In this document: one piece after another, positions 8,675-17,813 of the stretch
Layout of the letters: every line of letters starts with the position of its first letter
How positions within the stretch are numbered: position 1 is the first letter of the stretch
From: SHLQ01 sp964562985
Lineage (GTDB): Bacteria > Actinomycetota > Acidimicrobiia > Acidimicrobiales > SHLQ01
Length of the DNA: 64,000 nucleotides
Direction of reading: 5' to 3'
Assembly: GCA_964562985.1 (NCBI GenBank)
Contig: CAZLWE010000003.1
Span: forward strand, 1-64,000
Notes under the pieces: model-generated
The model's database searches: none
Seen by the model: only the letters and a program-made list of their open reading frames with translations
What the model was told of the DNA's origin: nothing
Program-made: the position numbers and the translations under genes

Positions 8675-9379
8675 CTAGTCGACGGTCATTGTTTGGAGAC
8701 GCCAGGTCGTCACCGCAAACGTAACCACCGCGACAGCAACGGTCACGATCACGACGGTCACACCCGACGGAGGATTAACGATGACCTCCGATCCAGAGAT
8801 GTGGGTCATCGCTGCGCGGGCATACGTTCGGATCGCAAGCTGTCCGGCTCCCTGACTAAAGCCCGCCACCACGCCTTCCCAGACAAGTACGTAGAGCAGA
8901 CCCCATGCGAGAGCTCGTTGGGTGAACAAGCCGAGCATGGTGAAGACGAACAGGTAGCTGATCAGCCCTACCATCGACCCTCCGAGTGCTCCGAGAACCG
9001 AATCAGCCTCGCCGGATATTGCGCCGATGACACCCATGGGGATCAGCGTGAGCGGCAGCAGCACGATCAATCCAGCGATGACCGCAGACGCAGCGATCAT
9101 CCAACGCCCGATCGGTCGAAGCCACAGATAGATCAGCGTCTTGTCCTCTCGCAGCGAACCCAGCGTCGCCGTCGCAATTACCAGCGCGACCAGCGGCACA
9201 AAGATGGTGAACCCGAATGAGGCTACGTACTGATCTAGATCAGCTACCTCCAGCTCCGCCTGGCGCAGCACGATTCCGATGGCAATCCCAATCGCACCGA
9301 CGACAGCCATGGACAAGAGGCGGCCCCGCGTCGCAACGGCAGAGATCATGCGCTTCACCATTGCAAAAATGATCTTCAT
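8675..9379 (-). CDS. ABC-2 type transporter permease
   Basis: 234 residues with about six hydrophobic segments and no ATPase motifs, consistent with an ABC-2 permease. It is the last gene of a four-gene operon (12208 down to 8675) in which each gene overlaps the previous one by 4 bp. The ATPase immediately upstream is its likely partner. Substrate unknown. Confidence 0.75.
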   Translation of the reverse strand: MKIIFAMVKRMISAVATRGRLLSMAVVGAIGIAIGIVLRQAELEVADLDQYVASFGFTIFVPLVALVIATATLGSLREDKTLIYLWLRPIGRWMIAASAVIAGLIVLLPLTLIPMGVIGAISGEADSVLGALGGSMVGLISYLFVFTMLGLFTQRALAWGLLYVLVWEGVVAGFSQGAGQLAIRTYARAAMTHISGSEVIVNPPSGVTVVIVTVAVAVVTFAVTTWRLQTMTVD

Positions 9380-10359
9380 CGGCCCACCAAGTACTTGAAG
9401 ACTGACTCGAGATCATCGTCGAGTGGTTGTACTTCGGTAAGCGACACACCGGCCTCCCGTGCGACCCCGGCGATCGAGCGACGGAAACTCGGTGCGTCTT
9501 CGGTATCCACGATGATCGAGTTCGAGTCCACGATGGTGAGCCCAGCGATGCTGGCGCGAGCCACCAACGCGCTCCCAAGCGTGCGAGCATCGGACGCCTG
9601 CACACGAATTCGGTGGGGACGATCGTCCATCAACTCACGGATGCCGTGAAAGTCGCCCCGGGCCGCGAGCCGACCTTGGGCGATAACCATGATGTCGGAC
9701 CCAAGGCGCTCGACCTCTTCGAGGACGTGGCTCGACACGATCACACAGAACCCGGATTCGCCGAGCGTTCGGATGAGCTTCGTCATGTGTATCCGCTGTC
9801 GAGGGTCGAGGCCGGTCAGCGGTTCATCGAGCAAGAGCAGACGCGGTTCGTGGACGAGCGCTTGAGCGAACTTCACCCGCTGGCGCATCCCTTTCGAATA
9901 GGTCGCGATAGGCCGGGTGTCGTCAGGGTCCAACTCCACGAGGTCGAGCATTCGTCGCGCTTGGCCGACCGGATCATCCACGCGGTTGAGAACGCCGGCG
10001 AGCGTGACAAAATCGATCGCCCGCTGTTCTTGAAAGAGCGTTTCCTGCTGAGGAACGATGCCAATGCGGCCCCGAGTCTCCCGGTCGGAGCGCGGGTCCT
10101 CTCCAAAGACCTGAATCGTCCCCTGCGAGGCAGACGCAAGACCGGCGATCATGCGCAACAGCGTGGACTTCCCGGCACCGTTCGGGCCGAGAAGCGCCGT
10201 GACACCAGGCCAAACTTGGAAACTCACATCGGAGACAGCCACAACATCGCCGAACCATTTCGACACGCGGTCGACGGTGAGCACGGGCGACTCGGGCGGA
10301 GGCGGCTGGAGTGCTTCCGATGACGCTGGCGGCGCCGCCGGGGGTGGTGGTGAACTCAC
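9376..10359 (-). CDS. ABC transporter ATP-binding protein
   Basis: 327 residues from the GTG at 10359, whose GTGA overlaps the TGA of the upstream permease; the frame runs further upstream but that would be inside the permease. After a Pro/Ser-rich N-terminus the ABC domain has Walker A GPNGAGKST, a Q-loop (VPQQE), the signature YSKGMRQRVKFAQAL and Walker B LLLLDEPLTGLD, then the switch His in VSSHVLEEV. The last ~90 residues form the accessory domain of ABC-2 ATPases. It should drive the permease at 8675-9379. Confidence 0.9.
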   Translation of the reverse strand: MSSPPPPAAPPASSEALQPPPPESPVLTVDRVSKWFGDVVAVSDVSFQVWPGVTALLGPNGAGKSTLLRMIAGLASASQGTIQVFGEDPRSDRETRGRIGIVPQQETLFQEQRAIDFVTLAGVLNRVDDPVGQARRMLDLVELDPDDTRPIATYSKGMRQRVKFAQALVHEPRLLLLDEPLTGLDPRQRIHMTKLIRTLGESGFCVIVSSHVLEEVERLGSDIMVIAQGRLAARGDFHGIRELMDDRPHRIRVQASDARTLGSALVARASIAGLTIVDSNSIIVDTEDAPSFRRSIAGVAREAGVSLTEVQPLDDDLESVFKYLVGR

Positions 10360-11243
10360 TTCGTCACCTCCAGTCGGCGATAGCCAACCATGACAATCGC
10401 CCCAAACGCCACGACGGCCACCATCCATGCGCCGAGCGAGCCAAGATTGGAGACTCCGTCGAGCGGGATCAGGTCTTCATTGGTCCCCCACAGTCGGGTG
10501 ATGAGTTCGTTTGGAACTCGTGTTAGTCCAAAGAGTCGAATCGCTTCGGGGGCGTCGGTGTTGTCCGCAACGATGTTGCTGAGCGCTTCGCTCGCAATAA
10601 TGCTCATGACAATTCCGGCCGTCGCGAACAACGGCCGGTCGGTCAGCGTTGAAACCGCCATTCCGAATAGGGCGAAGAAGACGGAGAGGATCACCCCGCT
10701 GATCGCGATGTTGACGAGGGTCTCAATGACCCCGGAGAACCCATCGGGTCCAATGTCGAGAACGGTGTAGCCGATCAACAAGAAGATCACCGGCAAGATG
10801 GTGACCGTCGACATGACGGCCAGGATCGCCCCAAATTTCGATACGAGGTACTGCCAGCGGTTCAATGGTGACGCCATCGTGATCCCGAACATGCCGGTTC
10901 GACGGTCCGAACCGAGTACCTCCGGCACTACGAATGCGCTCAGAAGAATCATCGAGACACTGATTAGTCCGTAGTAGCTGGCATATTCGGCGACGACCTC
11001 AGAGGCCAGTTCGCTCGGGAGAAGCACGGCGATTCCCAGAAATGCCAGCGCCGGGATATAGGCGACGACGATGGTGAGCAACGGCACCACCTTGAATCGG
11101 AACTTGCGGCGGAGCCCGAACGCCCGCTGAATGGAGGAAACCACCACTGCGACCATTCCACTGCGGACGCCGGTACGGGGCCCGTCGTAGACGCGGTAGC
11201 CACGGCTATAGATCTCCGGTGGGCCTGCTGTTGGCGAAGTCAT
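10356..11243 (-). CDS. ABC-2 type transporter permease
   Basis: 295 residues. The N-terminus carries a cytoplasmic segment (YSRGYRVYDGPRTG) common in ABC-2 permeases, then six or so hydrophobic helices; VLGSDRRTGMFGITMASPLNRWQYLVSKF is a typical coupling loop. It overlaps the ATPase genes on each side by 4 bp and probably pairs with the upstream ATPase. Confidence 0.8.
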   Translation of the reverse strand: MTSPTAGPPEIYSRGYRVYDGPRTGVRSGMVAVVVSSIQRAFGLRRKFRFKVVPLLTIVVAYIPALAFLGIAVLLPSELASEVVAEYASYYGLISVSMILLSAFVVPEVLGSDRRTGMFGITMASPLNRWQYLVSKFGAILAVMSTVTILPVIFLLIGYTVLDIGPDGFSGVIETLVNIAISGVILSVFFALFGMAVSTLTDRPLFATAGIVMSIIASEALSNIVADNTDAPEAIRLFGLTRVPNELITRLWGTNEDLIPLDGVSNLGSLGAWMVAVVAFGAIVMVGYRRLEVTK

Positions 11244-12208
11244 GACGGACTCGATTCGGCGTTTCCGAGAGGCGCGGCGTACACCTCGTCGAGGAAGAGG
11301 TCTTCGAGTGTTTGACGGCTCGGCTCCATCCGACGCAACGGAACACAGTGGTCGGCTATCGCATCTCGTAATGCATCAGCCAACTCCGCGGGGGTGGCGG
11401 AAAGGCCATCCGAACGCTCGGTCAAGGTCACTCGGTTCTGTGCAGCATTCGCGTCGAAGCCCCGAGAACGCAAGGTGGCTACGACGTCATCAACACCCTC
11501 GTCAACGATCGCAGTGATCGGCCCATCGCCCGCCCGCAAATCGGCGAGTGGTCCAGCGGCGCGAACCCTCCCGTTTGAAAGGATCACGACATTGTCCGCG
11601 ATTCGTTCGACCTCTTCGAGGAGGTGCGAGGACAGCAGAACGTGGATGCCGAACTCGGTACCAATGGTCCGGATGAGTTCGAGTACGTCGTCTCGTTGCA
11701 CCGGGTCGAGGCCATCGGTCGGCTCGTCGAGCATGACCAACTTGGGCCCATGGGAAACGGCCATAGCGAGCTTCACTCGCTGGCGTTGGCCGGTAGACAT
11801 CGTTCCTACCGGTCTTGCTCGTTCCTCGCCAAGACCCACGAGCCACAACGCGTCGCTCGACCTGGTGGTGGCCTCTCGGCGAGGCAGACCGTGCAAGAGC
11901 GCCACATGACGTACAAGATCTTGGGCCAAGACATCATTAGGCAGATCGTGGTGCTCGGGCGAGTAGCCGATGTGGGCTCGTAGCTCCGGGCCCGCCGTTG
12001 CTGGGTCTTCGCCAAGAACTCGCAACGTCCCGCTATCGGGACGATGCAGGGCGAGCAACATGCCAAGCAGCGTCGTCTTGCCAGCACCATTTGAGCCAAG
12101 CAATCCGGTCACCCCTGGGGGAACATCAGCAGTGACGTCCGAGAACACTTGGTGGGGACCCCACGACTTCGTCAATGCTTGGGCCGTTATCACCGGCGTC
12201 GTTGTCAC
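11240..12208 (-). CDS. ABC transporter ATP-binding protein, first gene of operon
   Basis: 322 residues. Walker A GSNGAGKTT, signature MSTGQRQRVKLAMAV, Walker B LVMLDEPTDGLD and switch His in LSSHLLEEVERI are all present. The GTG start at 12208 is preceded at 6 nt by CAGACT, so the operon mRNA is probably leaderless. Two ATPase/permease pairs in tandem suggest either two related exporters or one system with two different ATPases. Confidence 0.9.
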   Translation of the reverse strand: MTTTPVITAQALTKSWGPHQVFSDVTADVPPGVTGLLGSNGAGKTTLLGMLLALHRPDSGTLRVLGEDPATAGPELRAHIGYSPEHHDLPNDVLAQDLVRHVALLHGLPRREATTRSSDALWLVGLGEERARPVGTMSTGQRQRVKLAMAVSHGPKLVMLDEPTDGLDPVQRDDVLELIRTIGTEFGIHVLLSSHLLEEVERIADNVVILSNGRVRAAGPLADLRAGDGPITAIVDEGVDDVVATLRSRGFDANAAQNRVTLTERSDGLSATPAELADALRDAIADHCVPLRRMEPSRQTLEDLFLDEVYAAPLGNAESSPS

Positions 12209-12267
12209 ATCCCCAGTCTGACCGACAACAACCTGTTACGCACTCCGGTTTCACCCTGATCTAACCC

Positions 12268-12388
12268 TGAGACGAACGGGGTCTGACCCCTTTCGTCCCC
12301 CGCGGGACGTTTGGGGTCAGACCCTTACCGTCTCATCATTGATTTCTCAGCGTTTCAGGCCCGAACGTAAGCGAGAGGGTCTGACCCC
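12268..12388. repeat. REPIN-like inverted repeat plus a third motif copy
   Basis: Two 32-nt arms (12268-12299 and 12304-12335) are inverted around a 4-nt centre. Each has TGAGACG at its outer end, the near-palindromic core GGGTCTGACCCC, and CGTCCC at its inner end; 25 of 32 positions match. A third core copy is at 12377-12388. This is the form of REP/REPIN elements mobilised by RAYT transposases in other bacteria (established); no RAYT gene is in the window. The hairpins also lie between an operon start and a convergent-side gene end. Confidence 0.7.
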
Positions 12389-12392
12389 ATTG

Positions 12393-13916
12393 CTAGCCAA
12401 GCAGCTCGCCGGTCGCTGAGCGGAGGCTATCAAGCGCGGTCTGAGCAGCTGTTGGGTCGGTGTCGATCACTTCGAGGTAGGCCTTGATCTTGGGTTCGGT
12501 TCCGCTTGGGCGGACTATGAGCCGGCCGCCGTCGAGGTTGAAGATCAACACGTTCGACGGAGGTAGTGCTGGTCGCCCCACTGGCTGCGGTGCGCTCCCG
12601 GAATCGGGTTCGGCGAGGTCGATGTGCTCCACGACCGCCATGTCGCCGATCGCCTGCGGCCTTTCGAATCGCAATTGCGACATCACATCTGCGAGTTGGG
12701 CCATCGAGTCCAATCCGTCGAAGCGGATCGACACTTGGGCCGTCAGGTGATGGCCGAACTCCTCAGCGAGTTCGCCGAGCAGGTCATCAACCGTTCGGCT
12801 ATCCGCCTTGAGCAAAGCGACCAGATTGGCAAAGGCAAGCCCGGCAGAAATGCCGTCCTTGTCTCGGATCGTTGGAATGACCGAATACCCCAACGCCTCT
12901 TCATAGGCGAAGGCCAATGGCGCTTCGGGCGAACCGGCACGTGCCAGCCATTTGAACCCGGTGAGAGTTGATACATGCTCTGCTCCGCGCGCGGCTGCCA
13001 GTTTGGCGAGCAAGGTCGAGGACACGATCGAACTAGCGACGGTGCAAGGGCGCTCGGTTGACTCAAGCGTCCACCAGGCCAACAGCACACCGATCTGGTC
13101 TCCGGTCAATCGCTCCCAGCCGGATGTGCGCCGCACGGCGACTGCGAGGCGATCAGCATCCGGGTCGTTGGCGAGCACAATGTCGGCATCGACTTCGTCG
13201 GCGAGCGCCATCACGAGATCGAGTGTGCCTGGCTCCTCTGGATTGGGGAAGGCTGCTGTCGGAAAGTCGGGATTGGGGTCGTGCTGGTCCTCGACGCTTT
13301 GCACATGGTGACCGACTTGCTCCAATACGGTGGTGAACAGGTCGCCACCAACGCCGTGCATGGCGGAGTACGCGACCGTGACTCCCGGAGCTTGTCCGGT
13401 ATTGCCGACGGTATCGGCAACGAAGGCAACGTATGCGTCGATTTGTTGAGCGCCGAGATCTTCCAGACCACTCGGCAAGCGTGTGTCGACGGATTCGGGC
13501 CACGGCAGGCTCGCCATGGTTGCCTCAATCATCGATGCATCAGTAGGCATCAGCTGGCCGCCGTCTTCGCTGTAGACCTTGTAACCGTTATCGGTCGCCG
13601 GGTTGTGACTTGCCGTCACCACCACGCCCGCTGTGGCGTCGCTTGCACCGATGAGGAACGGGATCACCGGCGTGGGCACCGGACGACTGAAGAGTCGCGG
13701 GATGTGCCCCGCTTCGGTGAGCACGCGGGCGGTGACGTGGGCGAAGTCTTCGCTCCCGTATCGAGCGTCACGCCCAATGATCAAAGTCGAGTTGGCGGGA
13801 AGCCACTGGGCAATCGCCATGGCAGCCAACTCGACCTGCTCCACGTTCATACACAGCGGACCCTCGCCCAGGGGCCCGCGAAGCCCGGCTGTCCCAAACG
13901 TGAGGCGATCAGCCAT
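12393..13916 (-). CDS. Phospho-sugar mutase (PGM2/phosphopentomutase type)
   Basis: 507 residues of the alpha-D-phosphohexomutase superfamily. The order is FGTAGLRG at the N-terminus (a PGM2-type signature), the phosphoserine loop VVTASHNP, the metal loop DPDADRLAVAV, the sugar loop (YEEALGYS) and the phosphate-binding RPSGTEPKIKAYLE near the C-terminus. It moves phosphate between C1 and C6 of hexoses or C1 and C5 of pentoses. It is coupled to deoD (TAATG overlap), which favours a role in converting ribose-1-phosphate from nucleoside breakdown to ribose-5-phosphate. Confidence 0.88.
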   Translation of the reverse strand: MADRLTFGTAGLRGPLGEGPLCMNVEQVELAAMAIAQWLPANSTLIIGRDARYGSEDFAHVTARVLTEAGHIPRLFSRPVPTPVIPFLIGASDATAGVVVTASHNPATDNGYKVYSEDGGQLMPTDASMIEATMASLPWPESVDTRLPSGLEDLGAQQIDAYVAFVADTVGNTGQAPGVTVAYSAMHGVGGDLFTTVLEQVGHHVQSVEDQHDPNPDFPTAAFPNPEEPGTLDLVMALADEVDADIVLANDPDADRLAVAVRRTSGWERLTGDQIGVLLAWWTLESTERPCTVASSIVSSTLLAKLAAARGAEHVSTLTGFKWLARAGSPEAPLAFAYEEALGYSVIPTIRDKDGISAGLAFANLVALLKADSRTVDDLLGELAEEFGHHLTAQVSIRFDGLDSMAQLADVMSQLRFERPQAIGDMAVVEHIDLAEPDSGSAPQPVGRPALPPSNVLIFNLDGGRLIVRPSGTEPKIKAYLEVIDTDPTAAQTALDSLRSATGELLG

Positions 13917-14659
13917 TAGGAGCTGACTACCGCGGTCACCGCCGTACGCAGGCCAAGCGCCAACATCTCGTCGACGGTCAACTGCCGTTCTTCGGAGCTG
14001 AGATGCTCACCGGTCACCAAGTGATCAGTGATCGTAAACATCGACAAGGCCTCCGCTCCTTCCAGCGCGCAGATCGCGTAGAGCGCCGCCGTCTCCATCT
14101 CCACAGCGAGCACGCCGTTGGCTGTGTGTGCCTCGCGGGCGGAGTCGTCGGGCTCGTAAAAGATGTCGCTCGTGAAGACCTTGCCCTCTACGAGCTCTAC
14201 TCCATCGGCGAGGGCGACATCTCGCGCAACGTTGAGCATCCGAGGCGACGGCTCGATCGGCGTTGGGGCACCCAACAACTCGGGCATGTTCGAGTTGGTG
14301 ACGGCCTCGGTAGCCACGACGATCTGACGCAACGCGAGGTCTGGGCTGTAGGCGCCCGCCGTCCCGACCCGGATGATCGTCGACACGCCGTAGGACCGCA
14401 CCAGCTCGGTGATGTAGATAGCAGCAGATGGCATGCCCATCCCCGATGCCATGACGGAGACCCGTTCGCCACCGAACTCACCGGTAAAGCCGAGCATCCC
14501 CCGCACATCGGTGACCTGCAACGCGTCGGTGAGGAAGGTGTGGGCGATGTGTTCGGCACGCTTCGGGTCGCCGGGCATAAGCACGGTCGTTGCGAAGGCG
14601 TCATCGGGGGCATTGATGTGAGGCGTCACCACGGATGCAAAGTCTGCCAGATGCCTCAT
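13916..14659 (-). CDS. deoD: Purine-nucleoside phosphorylase, DeoD type
   Basis: 247 residues, normal for hexameric PNP. LMPGDPKRAEHIA near residue 28 binds phosphate, ASGMGMPSAAIYITEL and IRVGTAGAY follow, and VLAVEMETAALYAI holds the Glu/Met purine-nucleoside site; FTITDHL carries the catalytic Asp. It splits purine nucleosides with phosphate to base plus (deoxy)ribose-1-phosphate. It is the first gene of the pair with the sugar mutase. Confidence 0.93.
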   Translation of the reverse strand: MRHLADFASVVTPHINAPDDAFATTVLMPGDPKRAEHIAHTFLTDALQVTDVRGMLGFTGEFGGERVSVMASGMGMPSAAIYITELVRSYGVSTIIRVGTAGAYSPDLALRQIVVATEAVTNSNMPELLGAPTPIEPSPRMLNVARDVALADGVELVEGKVFTSDIFYEPDDSAREAHTANGVLAVEMETAALYAICALEGAEALSMFTITDHLVTGEHLSSEERQLTVDEMLALGLRTAVTAVVSS

Positions 14660-14795
14660 GCTGCTGCTGGGATCCAGCGTCTCTCACGAAGCATCGCGCC
14701 CGCTTATCAAAATTTACCACTCAGGCAGACATTGGGCACACTGAGAGAAGTATCTTTTGCAAATACAAATAGATAACTCACTAGGAGTATTTGAA

Positions 14796-16019
14796 GTGCA
14801 GAAAATAAACACAAGAATGCGATGGGTAGCTGCAACATTTGCAGCTATGGCGGTTGCAACAGCGACATTCGCCGTGCCTGCGGGCGCCGAAAACTCGGCC
14901 CAAACCATCGCAGAGACAGCCATCGCTGTCTCAAGCACCGACGGTTTCGATGATGAAAACGAAGACTTCGACATTTTAATCCACGCCCTAGAGGCCGCAG
15001 ATCTCGTCGGCGCTGTCGCTGACCCGAGTGCAGACCTGACGGTCTTTGCACCAACCGACCAGGCATTCGTACGACTGGCACGAGACTTGGGGTTCTCCCA
15101 GTCCGGCTATGACGAAGCTGCCGCGACGACATTCATTGTCGAACAACTCACCGCTCTCGGAGGCGGCGATCCAATTCCTGTTCTCACGAACGTTCTGCTG
15201 TACCACGTATCTGCAGGCTCGACGTCCTACGCAGATTCATTGCGAGGGAACGTCACGGAGATCTCGACCTTGCTCGAAGGCGCAACCTTCACCGCAGAGG
15301 GACGCAACCTGGTAGACGCTGCACCTGCAATTACTGATGCACGAATCCGGAACCCGCAGACAGATATCGCTGCCAGCAATGGCGTGATCCATGGCGTGAG
15401 CCGTGTGCTTTTGCCGGTACCACTGGAAGAGATGGGCAGTTTCGCCAACCCATCAGCTCCAACGATCGCTGACACGGTTGTTGCAGTATCGAGCACTGAC
15501 GGCTTCGACAGCACCAACGACGACTTCGACATCCTCTTGCACGCTCTTGTTGCAACCGATCTAGTTGGTGCAGTCGCTGACCCCGGCGCAGAGCTCACCG
15601 TCTTTGCCCCAACCGATCAGGGCTTCGTGAACCTGGCCCGCGACCTCGGCTTCGACGCTCCGGGTTACAACGAAGAAGCAGCCGTTGACTTCCTCGGCGC
15701 ACTGTTCACCGAACTAGGCGGCGGCGATCCAATCCCGGTCCTTCGCGACGTTCTGTTGTTCCACGTAGCACCCGGCATCCATCCGTACAACGGTGGCTTG
15801 CGTGGCGAGATCACCGACGTCCCGACGTTGCTTGGTCCGACATTCACCGCTGGTGGACGTGACCTGAGCGATCCGGCTACCGGACTGCGCAACGCGCGTA
15901 TCCGCAACCCCCAGACCGACATCGTGGCAAGCAACGGATTGATCCAGGGCCTCAACCGGGTATTGATCCCACTTGCTGACCTCGAGTTCAACGTCTCCGA
16001 CGATGTCATCGCCGAGTAG
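14796..16019 (+). CDS. Secreted protein with two fasciclin (FAS1) domains
   Basis: 407 residues from the GTG at 14796, which has AGGAG 8 nt upstream; the frame opens earlier at a TTG without such a site. A signal peptide (basic MQKINTRMRW, hydrophobic Ala-rich core, cleavage near PAGA-EN) is followed by two FAS1 domains of about 180 residues that are clear tandem duplicates. Each has DFDIL.HAL..TDLVGAV, LTVFAPTDQ.FV.LARDLG, and a closing ASNG.I.G..RVL.P. FAS1 domains mediate adhesion at the cell surface. A decayed second gene and a strong terminator follow. Confidence 0.9.
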   Translation: MQKINTRMRWVAATFAAMAVATATFAVPAGAENSAQTIAETAIAVSSTDGFDDENEDFDILIHALEAADLVGAVADPSADLTVFAPTDQAFVRLARDLGFSQSGYDEAAATTFIVEQLTALGGGDPIPVLTNVLLYHVSAGSTSYADSLRGNVTEISTLLEGATFTAEGRNLVDAAPAITDARIRNPQTDIAASNGVIHGVSRVLLPVPLEEMGSFANPSAPTIADTVVAVSSTDGFDSTNDDFDILLHALVATDLVGAVADPGAELTVFAPTDQGFVNLARDLGFDAPGYNEEAAVDFLGALFTELGGGDPIPVLRDVLLFHVAPGIHPYNGGLRGEITDVPTLLGPTFTAGGRDLSDPATGLRNARIRNPQTDIVASNGLIQGLNRVLIPLADLEFNVSDDVIAE

Positions 16020-16230
16020 CGAGCCAACCTTGCCGCAGCAAACGCTGCGGAACCGTTCGGACCCCAGTCAGGTCGCGACATCGAATCAGCCATTGGTACC
16101 AACCCGGTCACCTTCGATATCGCTCCGCCTGCAGTTCACGACGTCCAACGGCAACGGTGACGGCGAAGGCCACGCCCACGCGTCGCGTAACCTCGTGATC
16201 AACCCGGACCTTCTCTCACCAATCGGCTAG
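16020..16230 (+). pseudogene. Remnant of a delta-carbonic-anhydrase-like gene
   Basis: Directly after the fasciclin stop the same frame continues for 46 codons and reads like protein, including EPFGPQSGRDIESAIGTNPV, which resembles the G-P-Q-x-x-R-D-I motif of delta-class carbonic anhydrases. It stops at 16158. A different frame from about 16135 to 16230 reads FTTSNGNGDGEGHAHAS, similar to the G-N-G-D-G-x-G-H end of the same family. The central metal-binding Cys/His segment is missing, so I read this as a gene that lost an internal piece. Family assignment is from memory of motifs and is tentative. Confidence 0.4.
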
Positions 16231-16265
16231 CGCGTAACGCAAGTCGTTCAACAAAACGAGATCGA

Positions 16266-16303
16266 CCCCCCGCTGGCGTTTGCCGGCGGGGGGTTGTGGT
16301 TTT
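16266..16303 (+). terminator. Intrinsic terminator
   Basis: A 12-bp GC-rich stem (six C, GCTGGC, loop GTTT, GCCGGC, six G; one T-G wobble) is followed by TTGTGGTTTT. It ends the fasciclin/remnant transcript just before the MFS gene promoter. Confidence 0.8.
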
Positions 16304-16325
16304 GCTGCGGCGTTAGGGTGAGACA

Positions 16326-17600
16326 GTGACCTCTGTGCGCGAGCGACCCGACGGAATTCGCAAACCCGTTTACACGGGTTGGAAGGTCGTGGGAGCCAGC
16401 GCCGGGATCTGGGCGCTGCAGTCGATGCTGTGGGTGCAAGGTTTCGGCAACATCGCCGTCGAATTGCGCAGCAATTTCGGCTGGTCGGTCACGCTATTCT
16501 CTGCTGCCTTCGCCGGCACCCGCGTCGGGGCCGCAATCCTCGGCCCTGTTGTTGGCACGGCCATCGGCCGATTCGGCACCAAGAAGGTCCTTCGCTTTGG
16601 CGCGGTCGTTATTCTTATCGGCTTCCTCGGGATGTCTCAGGTCCACACCCAGTGGCACTTCATCCTCGCTCTCTCTGTCGCGGCACTCGGAACCGGGTTT
16701 GCTGGCTTCATCACCATTACCTCTGCGCTCGTGCAGTGGTTCGAACGCAAGCGTGCCCAGGCACTGTCGCTACAAACCATGGGATTCGCAGTCGGTGGAT
16801 TCGCTGGCCCGCTACTCGTGCTCGCCTTCGGCCTGTTCGGATGGCGATGGTCGCTCGCCGGAGCTGGCGTCCTGCTCTTTGCATCGACGTGGTTCGGCGC
16901 CGAAGTTGTGGGCATCGAGCGGAGCAGTTCCGCGGAGCCGACCGACGGGGTCACCAATGCGAGCGACACCACCAAGAAGGCCGAGGGAGTAAGCGACACC
17001 CACTTCACGGTTCCCCAAGCGCTACGGACGCGGGCCTTCTGGATGGTGTCGCTCGGCCATGGCTCGGCGCTCATCGTGGTATCCGCAGTCATCGCGCACG
17101 TGGCGCTCTACCTCACCGAGGATCGGGGCTTCAGCGCCTCTGAAGCAGCCTTGATCGCCGGTTTGGTGCCCGTGTTCCAATTCTTCGGAACCGGCCTCGG
17201 CGGCTACTTCGGTGATCGCATAAACAAGCGCATCATCGTGATCATCGCGATGTGCGCCCACGCCACCGGCCTGTTGCTCCTCACGTGGATCGAAAGCCCC
17301 ATCACGATTGGAGCATTCGTCGTGCTTCACGGACTTGCCTGGGGTTCTCGAGGCCCACAGATGCAAGCCATCCGCGCCGATTACTTCGGCTCGACACACT
17401 TCGCCGGGATCATGGGCTGGGCCTCGATCGTCGCACTGACCGGCACGGTGATCGGCCCCCTAGCGGCCGGAGTCCTCGCGGACTCCACGGGTGACTACCG
17501 CCTTGGCTTCACCTTGATCGCCCTCCTGGCCCTCGCCGGCAACGCCTTTTGGGCGTTGGCCTCTCCCCCTCCGGTTCCAGTAGAAGCATCGAGCTCCTAG
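16326..17600 (+). CDS. Major facilitator superfamily transporter
   Basis: 424 residues with about 12 hydrophobic helices in two halves split by a polar loop near residues 195-225. The loop between helices 2 and 3 (GTAIGRFGTKKVLRFG) is the MFS motif. Start is a GTG with TAGGGT exactly 6 nt upstream. The pattern of the second half (ALRTRAFWMVSLGH, GYFGDRINKRIIV) resembles oxalate/formate-antiporter-like MFS carriers, but the substrate is not determinable. Its TAG overlaps the end of the convergent lipoprotein remnant. Confidence 0.85.
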   Translation: MTSVRERPDGIRKPVYTGWKVVGASAGIWALQSMLWVQGFGNIAVELRSNFGWSVTLFSAAFAGTRVGAAILGPVVGTAIGRFGTKKVLRFGAVVILIGFLGMSQVHTQWHFILALSVAALGTGFAGFITITSALVQWFERKRAQALSLQTMGFAVGGFAGPLLVLAFGLFGWRWSLAGAGVLLFASTWFGAEVVGIERSSSAEPTDGVTNASDTTKKAEGVSDTHFTVPQALRTRAFWMVSLGHGSALIVVSAVIAHVALYLTEDRGFSASEAALIAGLVPVFQFFGTGLGGYFGDRINKRIIVIIAMCAHATGLLLLTWIESPITIGAFVVLHGLAWGSRGPQMQAIRADYFGSTHFAGIMGWASIVALTGTVIGPLAAGVLADSTGDYRLGFTLIALLALAGNAFWALASPPPVPVEASSS

Positions 17601-17813
17601 CCACCGGAAGGGTCTTCCTCACAATTGGTCCCTTCGGAGAATTCGCAATCGATGGCGATGCCAAAGCCGACCACAAAAGCCGAACCGTCCCCGCGATGCC
17701 GGTCGTCGACGATCGATACAGATCACCTCATCGCCACTACTACATCCTGAAAGGAGCAGAACGAGGACCATCCCTGCGAACTTCGCTCGTGCTATTCCAC
17801 CGATCGCCACCAT
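17597..17813 (-). pseudogene. Small lipoprotein gene with a frameshift
   Basis: The first frame starts with ATG at 17813, directly after the stop of the upstream gene, and encodes a lipoprotein signal (MVLVLLLSGCSS, lipobox Cys) but turns Arg-rich after GDEVI. A neighbouring frame then reads SIVDDRHRGDGSAFVVGFGI and continues to TAG at 17597-17599, where the stop overlaps that of the MFS gene as CTAG. The second frame has no start of its own. Together this looks like one short lipoprotein broken by a frameshift near 17718, or a sequencing error. Confidence 0.5.

Noticed and set aside
9427..10323. Long plus-strand frame opposite the ABC ATPase gene
   Set aside because: Its translation is Arg/His-rich and lacks motifs, while the minus strand has full Walker and signature motifs; it is a high-GC shadow.
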